Below are positions 46,628-58,254 of a stretch of 64,000 nucleotides of DNA, piece by piece; position 1 is the stretch's first letter; every line of letters starts with the position of its first letter. The stretch comes from Rhizophagus irregularis. Lineage: Eukaryota; Glomeromycota; Glomeromycetes; Glomerales; Glomeraceae. Under the pieces are notes generated by a model, which saw only the letters and a list, made by a program, of their open reading frames with translations, searched no databases and was not told the DNA's origin. Both the position numbers and the translations under genes were made by a program. The stretch is taken from the NCBI RefSeq assembly GCF_026210795.1, contig NC_089450.1, forward strand, positions 2,232,001-2,296,000, read 5' to 3'.

Positions 46628-47360
46628 TAATCATTGACGTGAATAATAAAAGGATGACGTGATTTTTTTATATCACTTTTCGGAAATTTCCGATAGTTTC
46701 GAAAAATTTCTGAGTAAAATTTCAAAGTCCAAATATTGAACTTTAGGGCGATCCGTTATCTTTGAGATTATTCATAACGAATTTTCAGGGTCGATTGCTT
46801 ATTATAACAATAATTCTAGAATTAGGCTACAGAATGGTTATCTTAAATAGGATTTACGTATTATTTTTAGTCACAAACTTCAAAAGGTTGACTTTGTACC
46901 ACCATGAATTGTATTATGAAAAAATGCAATATCTGGGTAAATTAGATTCTTTAAATAATGGTCAATAGAAAATGGCACCTTTTTCGAGTGAAAGAAGGGG
47001 TGGGCCGCAATATAAGGTATGTCTTTTCTTGTAATAATAATAAAAATAATAAATTCGGAATAGAAATCTAACGATAAAACGCAAAGTGACCTTTGTTATT
47101 GTCATACAGAAAAAAAAAATTTCGATTTGTTTATTTGAAAATAATATTATGATAAATACTGTAAAACCCAAATAAAGAAAAAAGGAAGTTTTTACTTCAA
47201 ACCTCCCGTGACTTTCTTATGTGATACTGTATTGTTTACGTTGCTCAAAAAAATGAAATTTCGTGTTAATGACTTTTAAGTATAATAAAAAAATTTTTGT
47301 GTGACCGATCCCACATCATAGGGCCGAAACTTGCAGAACACTTTCAATTGATATAAAATA
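46628..47360. other. Spacer, nothing recognised
   Basis: Contains a TTTCGGAAATTTCCGATAG cluster near 46678 like those at 57556 and 58045. Frames at 46762-46968 and 46962-47171 lack support. Confidence 0.4.
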
Positions 47361-47478
47361 CCGTAAAGTCCCGACAATAAGCACTTTTTCGCACGTAATG
47401 CCGGCCGAGCACATCATAATGTAGGCCAAAATTGGCATAATTCTAGTAAGGGGTGCTTGATTATTCGGGACTTTACGG
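47361..47478. mobile_element. MITE with CCGTAAAGTCCCGA ends
   Basis: 118 bases with inverted ends CCGTAAAGTCCCGA, flanked by TA on both sides. The middle holds TAATGCCGGCCGAGC and GGCCAAAATTGGC, again CCGG-type motifs. No coding capacity. Confidence 0.75.
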
Positions 47479-48658
47479 TATAAACTTTATTATCACATAT
47501 ATACTTATTATATACTAGTTATTGATAATATAATTAAATTTTTGAGCTGTGATTTATATAAACAAGTTTGAACTTGTTTTTAACAATTTATACCAGATAC
47601 TAATTTACCATAAAATTAAAAATAAATATTTTTTTCTATGGTAACGAGAGATGATGATCACGCATTTTTAATTAGATTATATTTAGTAAATCAATGATGA
47701 AACGGAAATAACCCCAAATTTATTCCGTTTACTTCATTATTTTAAAAAGACGCCCTTTAAAATTTATCAACAAAGGAAAAATCTAATTCTAGTAAAGAAA
47801 CAAACAGATAATAAATTCCTTCAAAAAAAAAAAAGAACTACAAGGTCTAAATATCCTTATCATGGCAGTTATTTATTTACATTTAGTAGTAAATTATATA
47901 TATATGTTTTTTTTAAAAAAAGAAATAATAATAAAATATAACTGCTGATTATGAATAAATTTAAAATTTTACACATTTTATAATTAAATAATAATAATAA
48001 AAAATACAGTATATAGAGTGTGTTATTCTAGGTATACGTAACAAGTTCATGATGTTACATATTATTAACTAAAATAAAATTTTCTTAATTCCTTAAAAAA
48101 ATGTATATTTGCCTAAAAAAAAAAATTTTTATTCTTTTCTTTGTAGATCAAGTGTGAAATTTATTAAATGGATAAATTGATAATATTAAAATACAAAATT
48201 CCATAAACTTGGTTAAAAGCAAATTTTATTGATTTTATTTTACATAAAATTAGATTAGATTTAAGGTTATACAGTATATACTGTAATATATTATTTAATA
48301 GAAATAAAATATATGTATATAATACGTAAATATGATGTTTGAGACTTATACAGTAAATTAATTCTATTTTTATATTGAAAGAAAAATAAACTCCTTTCAT
48401 ATACTAATTAATGGTCTTTCATTTTTTTTTGTATCACATCTTATCCTTTTGGTTTTTTGATTTTTTTTTTATTATCGCTTATTCTATAGCCTTGAAAACT
48501 TTAAAATCATTTAACGTTGTCTAATAGTTATCCTAATTGTTTATTTTTTCTCAAACCTGTTCTGAGGCCAAAATAGGTATTTCCATTTTAAAAAAGAAAT
48601 ATTCATATTTGAGATGCCATTTAACTTTATTTGATATCATTGATTTTGATTTGGATCC
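47479..48658. repeat. Upstream flank of the second Asn-rich gene
   Basis: From about 48270 the sequence matches 20870-21290 in direct order (TAATATATTATTTAATAGAA; GAGGCCAAAATAGGTATTTC). Before that, nothing recognised. The minus frame at 48164-48400 lies in duplicated noncoding DNA and is not called. Confidence 0.5.
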
Positions 48659-48710
48659 GAGTTAGCACCGAGTCAATGATGATCATTATTTTTTTATTTA
48701 AACCCACAAC
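48659..48710 (+). promoter_or_regulatory. Conserved promoter region of the second Asn-rich gene
   Basis: GAGTTAGCACCGAGT, GATGATCATT and TTTATTTAAACCCACAA occur in the same order and spacing as at 21299-21350. Confidence 0.5.
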
Positions 48711-48765
48711 AATTGCCCAGCAATTATCATTTTTCAACATTTCATTAAACTTAAAATATATTAAT

Positions 48766-49338
48766 ATGTATCATTCACAAGAAAATATTGACAATAGTGC
48801 TCATGAATCCAATTTAACTGGATTCACTAATCATAAATGCAATAGGTTATCGCAACCAACTGCAGAAACTTTTATTCAAGCGGAAAATATTAACTGCAAC
48901 GATCCTTCTTGTAACTGTAATTATGATGCTTCCGCGATGAATAATAATAATTTTTCTGTTGCGCATGCGACCATTTCTCTTGATCATAGTACTATGTCTC
49001 ACAGTATTTCAAACAATAACGACATTATTTCTCCTGGCAATACTAATTATCAGCAATCAATTTTTAATGACGGTTCAGACAATAATATTAATATCTCTCC
49101 CAACGACAAATATCAGCAATCTATGTTTAATAATACTACTTCACCTCCGCCACCACAATTCCACCCGCAATACATTGATCAAAATTCGCCTCAAACTAAT
49201 GTCTTTCCTTCACTTAATTCACTTGGTATTGTTATAAATTCTCCTCAAACATACGTTATCATTATGCCAAATCGTCAACAAGATAATTACCCGAATCATT
49301 CTATCACTGATAATTTACAAACTCAATTTAAACAATAA
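48766..49338 (+). CDS. Asn/Ser/Gln-rich orphan protein (190 aa)
   Basis: Paralogue of 21413-21976. The frame is open from 48631, but the start at 48766 is preferred because it aligns with the paralogue's start and because the earlier codons cover the conserved promoter. N-terminal NLTGF, CNRL, TAET, QAENINC and DPSCNCN motifs are kept, as is the C-terminal FPSLNSLGIVINSPQTYVII. The Asn/Ser/Gln-rich centre differs by in-frame insertions and losses. A proline run (TSPPPPQ) lies near residue 127. The last 20 residues differ between copies. No signal peptide; function unknown. Block R follows from 49955, as after the first copy. Confidence 0.72.
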   Translation: MYHSQENIDNSAHESNLTGFTNHKCNRLSQPTAETFIQAENINCNDPSCNCNYDASAMNNNNFSVAHATISLDHSTMSHSISNNNDIISPGNTNYQQSIFNDGSDNNINISPNDKYQQSMFNNTTSPPPPQFHPQYIDQNSPQTNVFPSLNSLGIVINSPQTYVIIMPNRQQDNYPNHSITDNLQTQFKQ

Positions 49339-49954
49339 ATTAAAAAATATGTAGAAATTTAGGATATTGAGGATTCGTTTAGCTTTTTTATTTACTTATA
49401 TTTTTGTACTTGTTTTATTTCTTTATTCAATTTATCGTATATTGTAATCTACTAACCAGTACATTTAAAATAAAATATTATTTTAAAAAGAATGTTGTCA
49501 AAGATAATGTGTTATGGAATACTATACTTTTTACTAATTGCAATTTTCTGCTCTCTTTCAATATTAAAAAAGGTCAACCCTTTTTTTCATTAATACTTTA
49601 ATGACTATTTTGCTAGTTTACAAGTTTACACCATATCTATATGCAAGTAAACTTTCATTATAGTCGTTAATAATTTCCGGATTTAATAAAATACCCGTTG
49701 TCGTGTTGGCAAAGAATTTTTATAAATAACCGGCGGTAGAATGTAGATACTTATAATTAGTCGACTACCATTAAAGTGAAGTTAGTAAAGCTACATAAAA
49801 AAGTAGTATAATTTAGAAGGAAATATTTTACCTTTTATTAATGATTTTATTATTGTAGAAATCTTGAATTTGGAAAATTTTCTGATATACTTAGATTTTT
49901 CATCGCATGATTATTAACTAAATTTAGCAGAAGTGCACACATATATGATAATTC
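49339..49954. repeat. 3' flank of the second Asn-rich gene
   Basis: Matches the flank after 21976 (ATTGAGGATTC; TTTTATTTCTTTATTC). No gene; the 65-codon frame at 49404 is AT-driven. Confidence 0.5.
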
Positions 49955-50905
49955 CAGTTTTTAGTATACAAAGACAAATGAGGTTCGATAATGATAAGTC
50001 CGTCCTTTGAAACTAATATCCGAGTAGTCACGATAATTTCGCATTTTATAAATTATAATATGGCTTATTGATAATATTAATTTTTTTCAGTAAAATTTTT
50101 CATACTGTAAATTATAAATGACTTACCGTGTAACGACGTAGCGTGACTTTATGCATTTGTGCAGATACGAGTCATGCAAATAACGGAACTTTTACTATTC
50201 GTACTACCCTTAATTTTCGTAAAATGTCATATTTGCCGTTGTTAATACTAGCCATTATGAGGGTACTCTCTAAAAAGTTTTTTATTAAAAGATTTCGATT
50301 TTATAACAAAAAAGGAATTTAACAAAGAAAATAAAATTATGAAGTCATTTCTGCCGGTTTAAAAACATCGACATAAATAAAATAAAAAATGTGAAAGAAA
50401 AAAGGAAGTTTATTTGTGTCTGAACATAAAGCCGTAATTTTTTTTTTTATATATGTGTAGCCATATGTTTTACATTACTTCAAAAGAAGTGATTTTTTTT
50501 ATACAAGATAAAATAATAACATTAACACGTTGAGTTGGGATCACAGTTATTGTAATTAAGTATATAAAAAAATCAGAGGAAATAAATTTTTTTAAGTACG
50601 ACAGAACCTTTATTATCTTTAAAACCATTATTCAAACAACAATATTGAAAGATTTTCACTTGGATGACTTCATTTGTGAAAGCATGATCAATGAAAAAAT
50701 GTAAGATAATAAGCTTTATTAAGGTTAATAAAAAAAAAAAGTTTTAGGCTAACTTTAATTGATCGGGCAAATAAAGACCATATGATCGATAATTCTTAAT
50801 TTACATGTCCGTACATATAATCTAAAATTTTTTAATATCTTTAAACAACGAAGAAATATGTACGTAGGTCTTGTGTTACATCACACGAGCTGTAATATTT
50901 ATTTA
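49955..50905 (+). repeat. Block R, copy 3
   Basis: More diverged copy: AAATGAGGTTCGATAATGAT, then AACAAAAAAGGAATTTAACA, then ACATCACACGAGCT at its right end. No FFNG gene follows within the next kilobases. Confidence 0.55.
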
Positions 50906-53354
50906 AAATAACTAATGTTTAGTTCGTGTAACAAACTTATCAATATATTTTGTACGATTTACTAATTGTTTGCGTACACAATATTGCAAACTTGATTATG
51001 CATGAATACCATCAAAGATTGATTAACGGTAAAATTCGTAACTTATGCTTGAACAAATAAAATTTCCCATAATAGTTAAATTCAGAACCCCGAAGCTATA
51101 CATTAAAAAGGTCGCATTATTTAGATTTGTGTACAACCAGCCAAAAAAAATCACAACTTTGAACAATTAAAAAAAAATTAGTATGAATAATTCGTTTATG
51201 GAAACTTAATAATTGATCAAAAGTTGTAAAATTCCCCAACAATTGTGCCAGTATACGCCTAATGTGTATAGAACGAATTCATAATCACAAAAATCACAAT
51301 ATACAAAAAGCATGAATTTAGAATTCAAATTTGTCTATAAATAAAAGTTCTTCGGATTTAACGGAAAAAGTATTCCATGGGTTCCGATTGTAAAATGTTT
51401 TTTACTTTATACTATGTTTTTCAATTATCTTAAAAACTTTCAAGAAATAACTGTGCAACATTTATTGAATGAAATACAAAGACTTTTTTTACGATTTTAA
51501 ATACAAAAAATTCTGGAAAGATCTACATGATAAAAAATTTTCACATCATGTACATCATGTGAAAGCATTACAAAAGCACGAAGATTCAGGTTACAAAGAC
51601 ATCATATGATACTGATACATGAATCGTATTACTATATTAAAATGATCAATTTCTGGGCATTAATTTGAAAAACATAAGTTTGAATGTTTGATAAATAATT
51701 ATTATTAATATTACCATTGTTTACGGCTTTTATTGTAACTATATAAAAACAAATGCTTACTGTTATTAAAGGGATAAATCGGTAGATAGGAAAATCAATT
51801 ATCCGTTATTACTCAATAATACATAATACAACAAAAGAAAAAAAACCGTCGAGTTGTACAACTCAAAAGGAAACGAATTTCCGTAGAACTAAAGAGCTGT
51901 TTCATCCTCGGTGTATTCCGTTTGAGTCTATAAGTTACTTACCTATAATTCTATTTATATATCGAACTATCTAGATATAACTACGGTACAGTTGCCGAAG
52001 TACTAATTAATAATTGGATATTGTTACAATTGAATTTGAGCAACATTATGTAATCACGTAAGGTGTTATGTTTAACTGGCACATATCACGTGATATTCAG
52101 TTCAGCACTGTTTATATTTACCTTAGCGTATTGGATTGTTATTCGTCACATCTTACGCCCAGGTTGGTGGCGCAGCAGACAATCACTCGTTATCCCTCTT
52201 TTCTATTTCGTGCTAAAATATTGCTTAAAAATAAATATCTTAAAAATTTTTAAATATGGAATATTGTTATATAAGTCATAATATACGCGTTTTTTAATAG
52301 ATTTTTTAATATTCACTTTAGTCAAATGTAAGGAAACTAAGTAGAGTTATTTAACAAGTATGAACCCACTCATATTAGTTTTTATTAATATTTCTTAAAT
52401 TTTTGTGAAAACAGATATTTATTAATGAAATTATTGTTCTAGATTTATTTTTCAATTTTATAGCATAATTTCAGTACTTTACTTAGTCTTCTTAGACCTT
52501 GTTTCAATTTAACTAAAGTTGTTCGGTATGTATGGAACTACTCAAATATTAGACACTGCGGCGGATTTATGAAATTTAAAAACCCTGCTGTGCCCTCGGG
52601 AATTAAAATTGACTTTCAGAAACATTAAGCTTTTTTCCTAAAAAAATGTCAAATAATGACGCGCCTTTAACACTGGAAAAATTGGTTAGATATTGGGAAA
52701 ATTGGTTAGACGCAAGATTTGGGATACAAAAAAATTTTTTTGGCTCATTTTTGACTGTTCACTAATAAATTTGGGACTTAAATAGAAATTTGGTGACTAA
52801 AATACTGTCGAATATTTATTTAATTTGACATGACGTACTAATTTTGGGTATTTCATAAATCCGCCATGATTATAGCTTGAATATTCTCTAAACTATGAAA
52901 AATTTTGTATAGAATTATAATGCAGTGCATGAACGATTTTTTTTCACTTTACAGTGTAGTTTTAGCATAGAACAAGTCTTGATTCTAGAGGTTAAATTCA
53001 TTCTGCAGTGTAAAATTACTTAGATATTAATTTTATCAAGCTGGCTCAAATATTCATGACGAAATAACTAGCATTTTTTACTAAAAAATTATTTTCTTTA
53101 AAAATGGTTTTTTATATTTGTTTATTAAATTTAATATAAATTATATAAATTTAAAGAATTACTTTTTAAATAATCTTATTATAAAAGTAATATAATAAAT
53201 AATTTTTTAATTAGAATATTTTTAAGAAAAAAATATTAGTTTTTTCGTCTCTTTTTTTTGTCTTTGAGAGATGTTCTTATTGGATGTATCAGAGTATCAC
53301 GCGATCAGAGGCTGTCGCTTTATTAAAAAAAAAATTTATATAACGTGACGTTTC
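50906..53354. other. Long gene-poor stretch
   Basis: No gene is accepted. Overlapping short frames at 52063-52281 cover a slightly GC-richer patch (GGTTGGTGGCGCAGCAGAC near 52163) that resembles a tRNA A-box. No B-box or fold follows, so no RNA is called. Confidence 0.4.
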
Positions 53355-53540
53355 TATTTGGCGCGGCGCATGCGCAGTCAGCCTGACACCCATCAGCCTG
53401 ACACATGTCTGGCGGACATGTGTTTAATGTGTTTCAAGTTAATAGCGGTTTCGGTAAATATCGAGCCGAACCGCAGTTACACAGTTTGGCCAGTAGTATC
53501 GGTTCCACGATTTACCGAACCGAAATTTTCTTTCACCTCA
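53355..53540. other. GC-richer island with short inverted and direct repeats
   Basis: Much richer in G and C than its surroundings. CAGCCTGACAC occurs twice 17 bases apart. TTTCGGTAAAT near 53447 and ATTTACCGAACCGAAA near 53510 form an inverted pair. The 64-codon frame through it has no recognisable relative. It may be the end of an unrecognised element. Confidence 0.35.
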
Positions 53541-54277
53541 CTTTCAGAATAATTTATGTAATAGACGCGAATAAACATTAAATATAATACGAGATATTAA
53601 ACAATAACGTTGAATTTCCAAATTGTATAATTATAATTACGAAAAGGGAGTAAAAATTTATTTTCATTTGGATCTAAAAGAAACATATATATATATTTTT
53701 TAATTTTTGCATTTGAAGAAATCTCGAATGTGGCGTTGGGCGGTAATAATGATACATTACAATACTGTTTTTTACAATATAGTAAAAAATTTTTTTTTTT
53801 TATGAAAAGAAAATACATGTATACCATATAATGCGAATTTTGAAATCGGAACGAAAAAAATTTTTCTTTTATTACAAATTAAATTAGAATAAATAAAGAC
53901 TTTGCAATAATAAAATAAGAATTTAAAAAGGATAAAATGTTGAAACCAATGAATCATCATGATTGCTCTTGGTAAAATAAAATGATATACTGAATTTATA
54001 ATTTTAGATGTTCTTTGAATGATTTCTTTTTGATTAATTTATTGAATGAAATTGTGTTTGTCATATGTTGAAACGTTTCCAAATAAATTTTCATTTTATT
54101 ATTTTATTTTCATCATTTATATTTATTTCGTACAACAGCATAAAAAGGAAATGATTATCAATTATTCATCTACTTTTTTCCGTCCAATTATTAAAGGAAA
54201 TTAAAGTTTAGGGGAATTATTAGCAATCCTGATTTCTATAATTTATTAATAAATTGTCACTTTTTTTTCGGTAATAC
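53541..54277. other. AT-rich spacer, nothing recognised
   Basis: Minus-strand frames at 53597-53827 and 53772-53960 are Phe/Lys/Ile runs without support. Confidence 0.4.
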
Positions 54278-54370
54278 GATAATGAGTATGATATAACCCC
54301 ATTGTATGTATGGTATGGTTTTTATTGCCTATACTGTGTAGTTATTAATTTTATACAGTATACTGTTACT

Positions 54371-54476
54371 TTAAGGTTAGGATTAGGGTAAGGATTAGGG
54401 TAAGACTTAGGGTTAGGATTAGGAGAATTAGGGTTATGGTTATGGTTAGGGTTAGGGTTAGGGTTAGGGTTAGGGA
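54371..54476 (+). repeat. Interstitial telomere-like repeat array
   Basis: About 105 bases of TTAGGG-type units. They begin as variants (TTAGGATTAGGGTAAGG), include TTATGG units and end in about five perfect TTAGGG repeats. As at 7703-7813, the array lies inside an inverted-repeat element and not at a chromosome end. Confidence 0.88.
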
Positions 54477-54557
54477 TTTAGCTATTTAAAATATAAAGAT
54501 TAGAGTGGTTATACAGTACGGATAAAAAAACTATACTGTATAAAATAAAAAACTATA

Positions 54558-54756
54558 CCCTGTAAAAAATCTGATCCGTGGTTTATCTTTCCATGTTTTT
54601 TCCGTGAATGTATCATTTTCATGGAATTTATAGCCTTGAATCATGGAAATTTTCATCTCGCTAACACGGATATCCGTGAATGTATCATTTTCACGGAATT
54701 TTTATGGAAGACACGGAGAAATAATAAAAATATTCGGATAAAAATTTTTTATAGGG
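54558..54756. mobile_element. Family-B-like element nested in family C
   Basis: Begins CCCTGTAAAAAATCTG and ends GATAAAAATTTTTTATAGGG, resembling MITE family B ends. Inside, a unit TCCGTGAATGTATCATTTTC followed by A(T/C)GGAATTT occurs twice, 72 bases apart (54600 and 54672). Each unit is itself partly palindromic (CCGTGAA/TTCACGG). The 83-codon frame at 54621 is a by-product. Confidence 0.5.
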
Positions 54757-54796
54757 ATACCATACATACAATGAAAGTTATATCATACTCATTATC

Positions 54797-55458
54797 TATA
54801 TACTCCTTTTTTTTGAATCAAATAAAGAAAAATTCTAACCATATAAAAGAGAAAATGTTATCTGTCATATAATTGACATTCTTTTTTTCAGATTTTCTGG
54901 AAGTATCATCACAAAAAAAAAAAATAAACGGGAATAAATTTACAACCATTTCCATTTTTTTTAATTTTATTACATTCTTGAAAGTAAAAAAAGATTTGCT
55001 AATATATTAAATTTTGCTTTAAAATACTAACAAATCACAAATCTAATTATTTTACCAGTAGTCAAAGAACAAGCTTTGTTAAAATAAATAAATTCTTTAA
55101 ATTTAAATAAAATGAATAAACAAATGATGTTTTCTATTTATGATGAGTAAATTAAGCATGGAGAAATGGCAGATTTTGGGTCATTATAAGTTAAAATGGT
55201 CCTTTGGTAAGTCTATTTACTTAACAGGATCAGAGAAGATAGGCTCAAAAGCTACAACTAATAACAGTTTAACAATTGAATATTGGATTAAATGATAAAA
55301 ATTATTTATAAATAAGTTATTTTTCTTCAGACTTTCTAGAAATATGCCAAGTTCCCCATGGAAAAGACCTCTTTCTTAATGGTAAAATTTACAATTAACC
55401 TAAATGATGCAATGTTGTATTTAGCACGAGATCCAAAAAACGATGATCTTGTATGACC
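54797..55458. other. Spacer, nothing recognised
   Basis: AT-rich. No gene or element end recognised. Confidence 0.4.
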
Positions 55459-56249
55459 TAGTGCTCCTACCGGGTCAAGTCAGGTCGGGTTTTGAGGAAA
55501 TATTCAACCCGATCTGAATAAAAAAATATAAGACTCGTATTTATTTGGGTCTCATATTTTTGTAACCCGACCCTTGACTCGACTGAGTATAATTTAACTC
55601 ATGTAACCCGGGTTAGACCCGAACATTTAAGTAAAATGGGTACTAACTTATATTATGTGAGATTTTCTTATAATAATAACAAAATTAATTTTTTTTATTT
55701 GAAAAAAAGGCAACTTAGTGATTAACCACTAGTAGCCACCTGAAATTTGTATCATGAATGGTTATACAAAACATGTAATACTAGCTCTTATTTTCTCCTA
55801 GACTAATTAAATAAAATAAAATTAAAAATACGAATTTTGAACCTGGTTTAATATAATAAAAGTCAAAGAATTAGGCAAAATAATTAGCAGATATTCAAAT
55901 CAAAGATAAATTGGAATTCTAAAGCTATCAGAAAAATATTATTCTCAAAAGCCAAAGGTTAATTTTTTTATTTTTCTGATTAAGCGATGTTAATATTTGT
56001 TAAAACTAATTCTTGGCTTAATTTTGGCCAAAATTATAATTTTCCCAGAATTAAAAACATCCGGGTCGATCCGGGTCAAACCCGGGTCAAACCCGGGTCA
56101 AGGAAATTTATAACCCGACCCAGCGGGTCGGCCGGTCTGGTCATGCGGGTCATGCGTCACAGGTCATTAAAAATCGTTAGTACTGACCCGATTTAAAAGT
56201 CGAGTCGGGTCAAATTAACCCGGGTCGACTCGTATCATTCAGAGCACTA
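55459..56249. mobile_element. Non-autonomous hAT element, relative of 9090-10849
   Basis: The ends are TAGTGCTCC and AGAGCACTA. They are flanked by GTATGACC (55451-55458) and GTACGACC (56250-56257), an 8-base target duplication with one later change. Subterminal regions are dense in CGGGT/ACCCG motifs, including three direct CCCGGGTCAAA-type units near 56070-56100. No transposase domain is present. The frame at 55987-56196 runs through the repeats and is not a gene. Confidence 0.85.
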
Positions 56250-57553
56250 GTACGACCTGCGTCGATAAGTAATATCGAACAAAATAAACATGAACCCATA
56301 GCCCAAAATACCTTACAAAATATTCTTAGTATATACTGTATATTTTATTTGCACATGAAATTAAAGTGAAATTACAACTAGCCTAACGCTTAGCCGTTTG
56401 ATCACGTGTTCGCATAACTCAGGACAAACTTGTCAGGCAAAAATGTCTTGCTGTCTTGCCATCGGGAAATCATGCCGTAACACGCAGTGGATCAGTATGA
56501 TGATTGTATAATGGATGGAATAGGAAAATCAGGGGAAGATACATAATACAAAATTTTTGAAAAAGAAACTATTTTTATAGATAATGAACAAGTATTATAT
56601 TATAAATAAAAAATTTTGATTAATAAATTAGTTACCAAATTTTATTCATTTTTTTAATTGACTATAATTTGTTAACGTTGATAGAAGAAAATCCCTTGTA
56701 TTTTACTGTGGAAGATTCGCGATAAGCCTTAATGTGTTTCCATTATTAATGGGTGTGTTAGGTGACTTAGGTCTTAAATATCTTTTTATAATTCTTTGTC
56801 TTCTTATTTGTTCTGACTTTTTTGAGAAGGCATTTTCGTTTTTATAACGTATTTTAAGAAGTAGATAAAAAAAAGTACAAAAAAAGAACGTATTTATAAC
56901 ATTTACATGGCACAAAACTACGACAGATAATCGTTACAATAAACATTCATTCAAACATATTAGTGTAAATAAAGTTATTTTTATATATTACTTATAGTAT
57001 CTGTTCACGTATATTTTAAAACAGAAAACATGATGGGCGCGTTAAAATCGGGGCATTGCTTGATTATTTTTGCATCTATAATTACTATTTATTATTATAT
57101 AAAATTTTGTAAAAGGAAATAATCTAACTCTGTTTACGTCTTTCATAAAAGTAAACCTTGGTCACACTTACACAAAACTACGCAAGTTTTACCAACCAAT
57201 ATGAATACTATCTTTGTTCATATTGCACAAAATAAATCGCACCTTTATCTTTTCTTTTTCCGAAATATATGAAAATTTATCTTTATTCCTGTACTGATAT
57301 ACATGTACCAATCTTATTCTTTTAAAGAATAAAGACTAATGCAACTTGCCAGATTGTAAAAAAAAATTTTTTTTTATTTAAATATGGAGATGAGTAATAT
57401 ATTTTCCATGGTTACTTGGATTATTTTTTTCCGTTAAAAATGCGTTAGAAAGTAAATCAAGAAAAATTGCAAAAAAATTTTATATTATTAATCATTTAAC
57501 TCATTTAACATGAATGATGAAAGGAAATTTCTGGTTTGTAATTTTTTACTTTT
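56250..57553. other. Gene-poor stretch
   Basis: No gene accepted; the minus frame at 56703-56915 has weak protein-like composition only. No repeat ends recognised. Confidence 0.4.
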
Positions 57554-57555
57554 TT

Positions 57556-57593
57556 AGAAATTTCCAGAAATTTCCGGAAAGTTTCGGAAAATT
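57556..57593. repeat. GAAATTTCCGGAAA cluster
   Basis: Three or four tandem variants of GAAATTTCCGGAAA, a motif that is its own complement at the core. Similar clusters lie near 20425, 46678, 58045 and 60205. They may be element subterminal repeats or stem-forming motifs. Confidence 0.5.
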
Positions 57594-57686
57594 CAGGTAT
57601 ATATTTTCCCATTACAAAGTCCGCTTATATTGTAATCCTAATTACTAATTTTTTTGCATAATCATAAATCTAACCTAAATCGGTAT

Positions 57687-57787
57687 CGGGACATTTCGCC
57701 GAAAGCCATTTCGCCGAAAAATAATCTCTGGCCTGAGTTATTTATAATTCTGCATAATGTTGGCCCTTTCGTCGGCGAAATGTACCG
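57687..57787. mobile_element. MITE with GGCGAAATGT ends
   Basis: 101 bases. The left end CGGGACATTTCGCCGAAAG and right end, inverted, CGGTACATTTCGCCGACGA match except for small differences. The left arm has a second CATTTCGCCGAA unit. The 63-codon frame across it is a by-product. A related GTCGG-rich tract is at 27884-27945. Confidence 0.65.
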
Positions 57788-58254
57788 TAACCTCATAAAT
57801 CTATCTAGAATTAGCCCAATTAAGCAAATAAGAAAATTGGCGTAATTTTGGTGATGAATAATATATTCAGACCCAGAATACCTAAAATTTTTTTATTATG
57901 GTGAATATCGTTGAAAATAAAAAAATAATAAATAAAAAATGCGAATTTTATTTTATTAAATTTTTACAAATGTCAAAAAATTTTTCTCGCATTTTTAGAG
58001 TGAAGTGAGTGATAATTCTGTTTGTGCAAAGATTTTAAATCAATGACTTTTTTCGGAAATGTCCGAAAATTTTCGAAAATTTCCGGAAAATTTCAGATAA
58101 GTATATATATTTTTAGTTATATAATTACTACATAATCACGTAGTGATATAAACAATTCCCGAAATAATCAAAAAAAAAAAATAAAGTAAAATAAAAAATA
58201 TAAAATATTTATTTTTCTTCAAACATTTTATGGATTTTCCATTATTTTTTTTTG

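Larger units (their letters stand above)
54278..54796. mobile_element. MITE family C, copy 2, with telomere-like array and nested element
   Basis: The ends match the copy at 30668-30830: GATAATGAGTATGATATAAC, then ATTGTATGTATGGTAT in both arms. At 519 bases it is much longer than copy 1. The extra length is explained by a TTAGGG-like array (54371-54476) and a nested element (54558-54756). Confidence 0.7.

Noticed and set aside
48959-49237. 92-codon frame inside the second Asn-rich gene
   Set aside because: It is an out-of-phase shadow; the paralogue at 21413 conserves only the Asn-rich frame.
52160-52260. tRNA or SINE suggested by GGTTGGTGGCGCAGC
   Set aside because: No B-box, acceptor stem or cloverleaf fold follows.
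53597-53960. Two Phe/Lys-rich minus-strand frames
   Set aside because: Composition is explained by A and T runs; they overlap each other and have no start context or relative.
54371-54476. True chromosome end
   Set aside because: The array is only about 105 bases, is irregular, and is flanked on both sides by element sequence and further DNA.
7703-54476. CRISPR-like array
   Set aside because: None of the tandem repeats in the window has the regular repeat-spacer pattern, and the DNA is eukaryotic.
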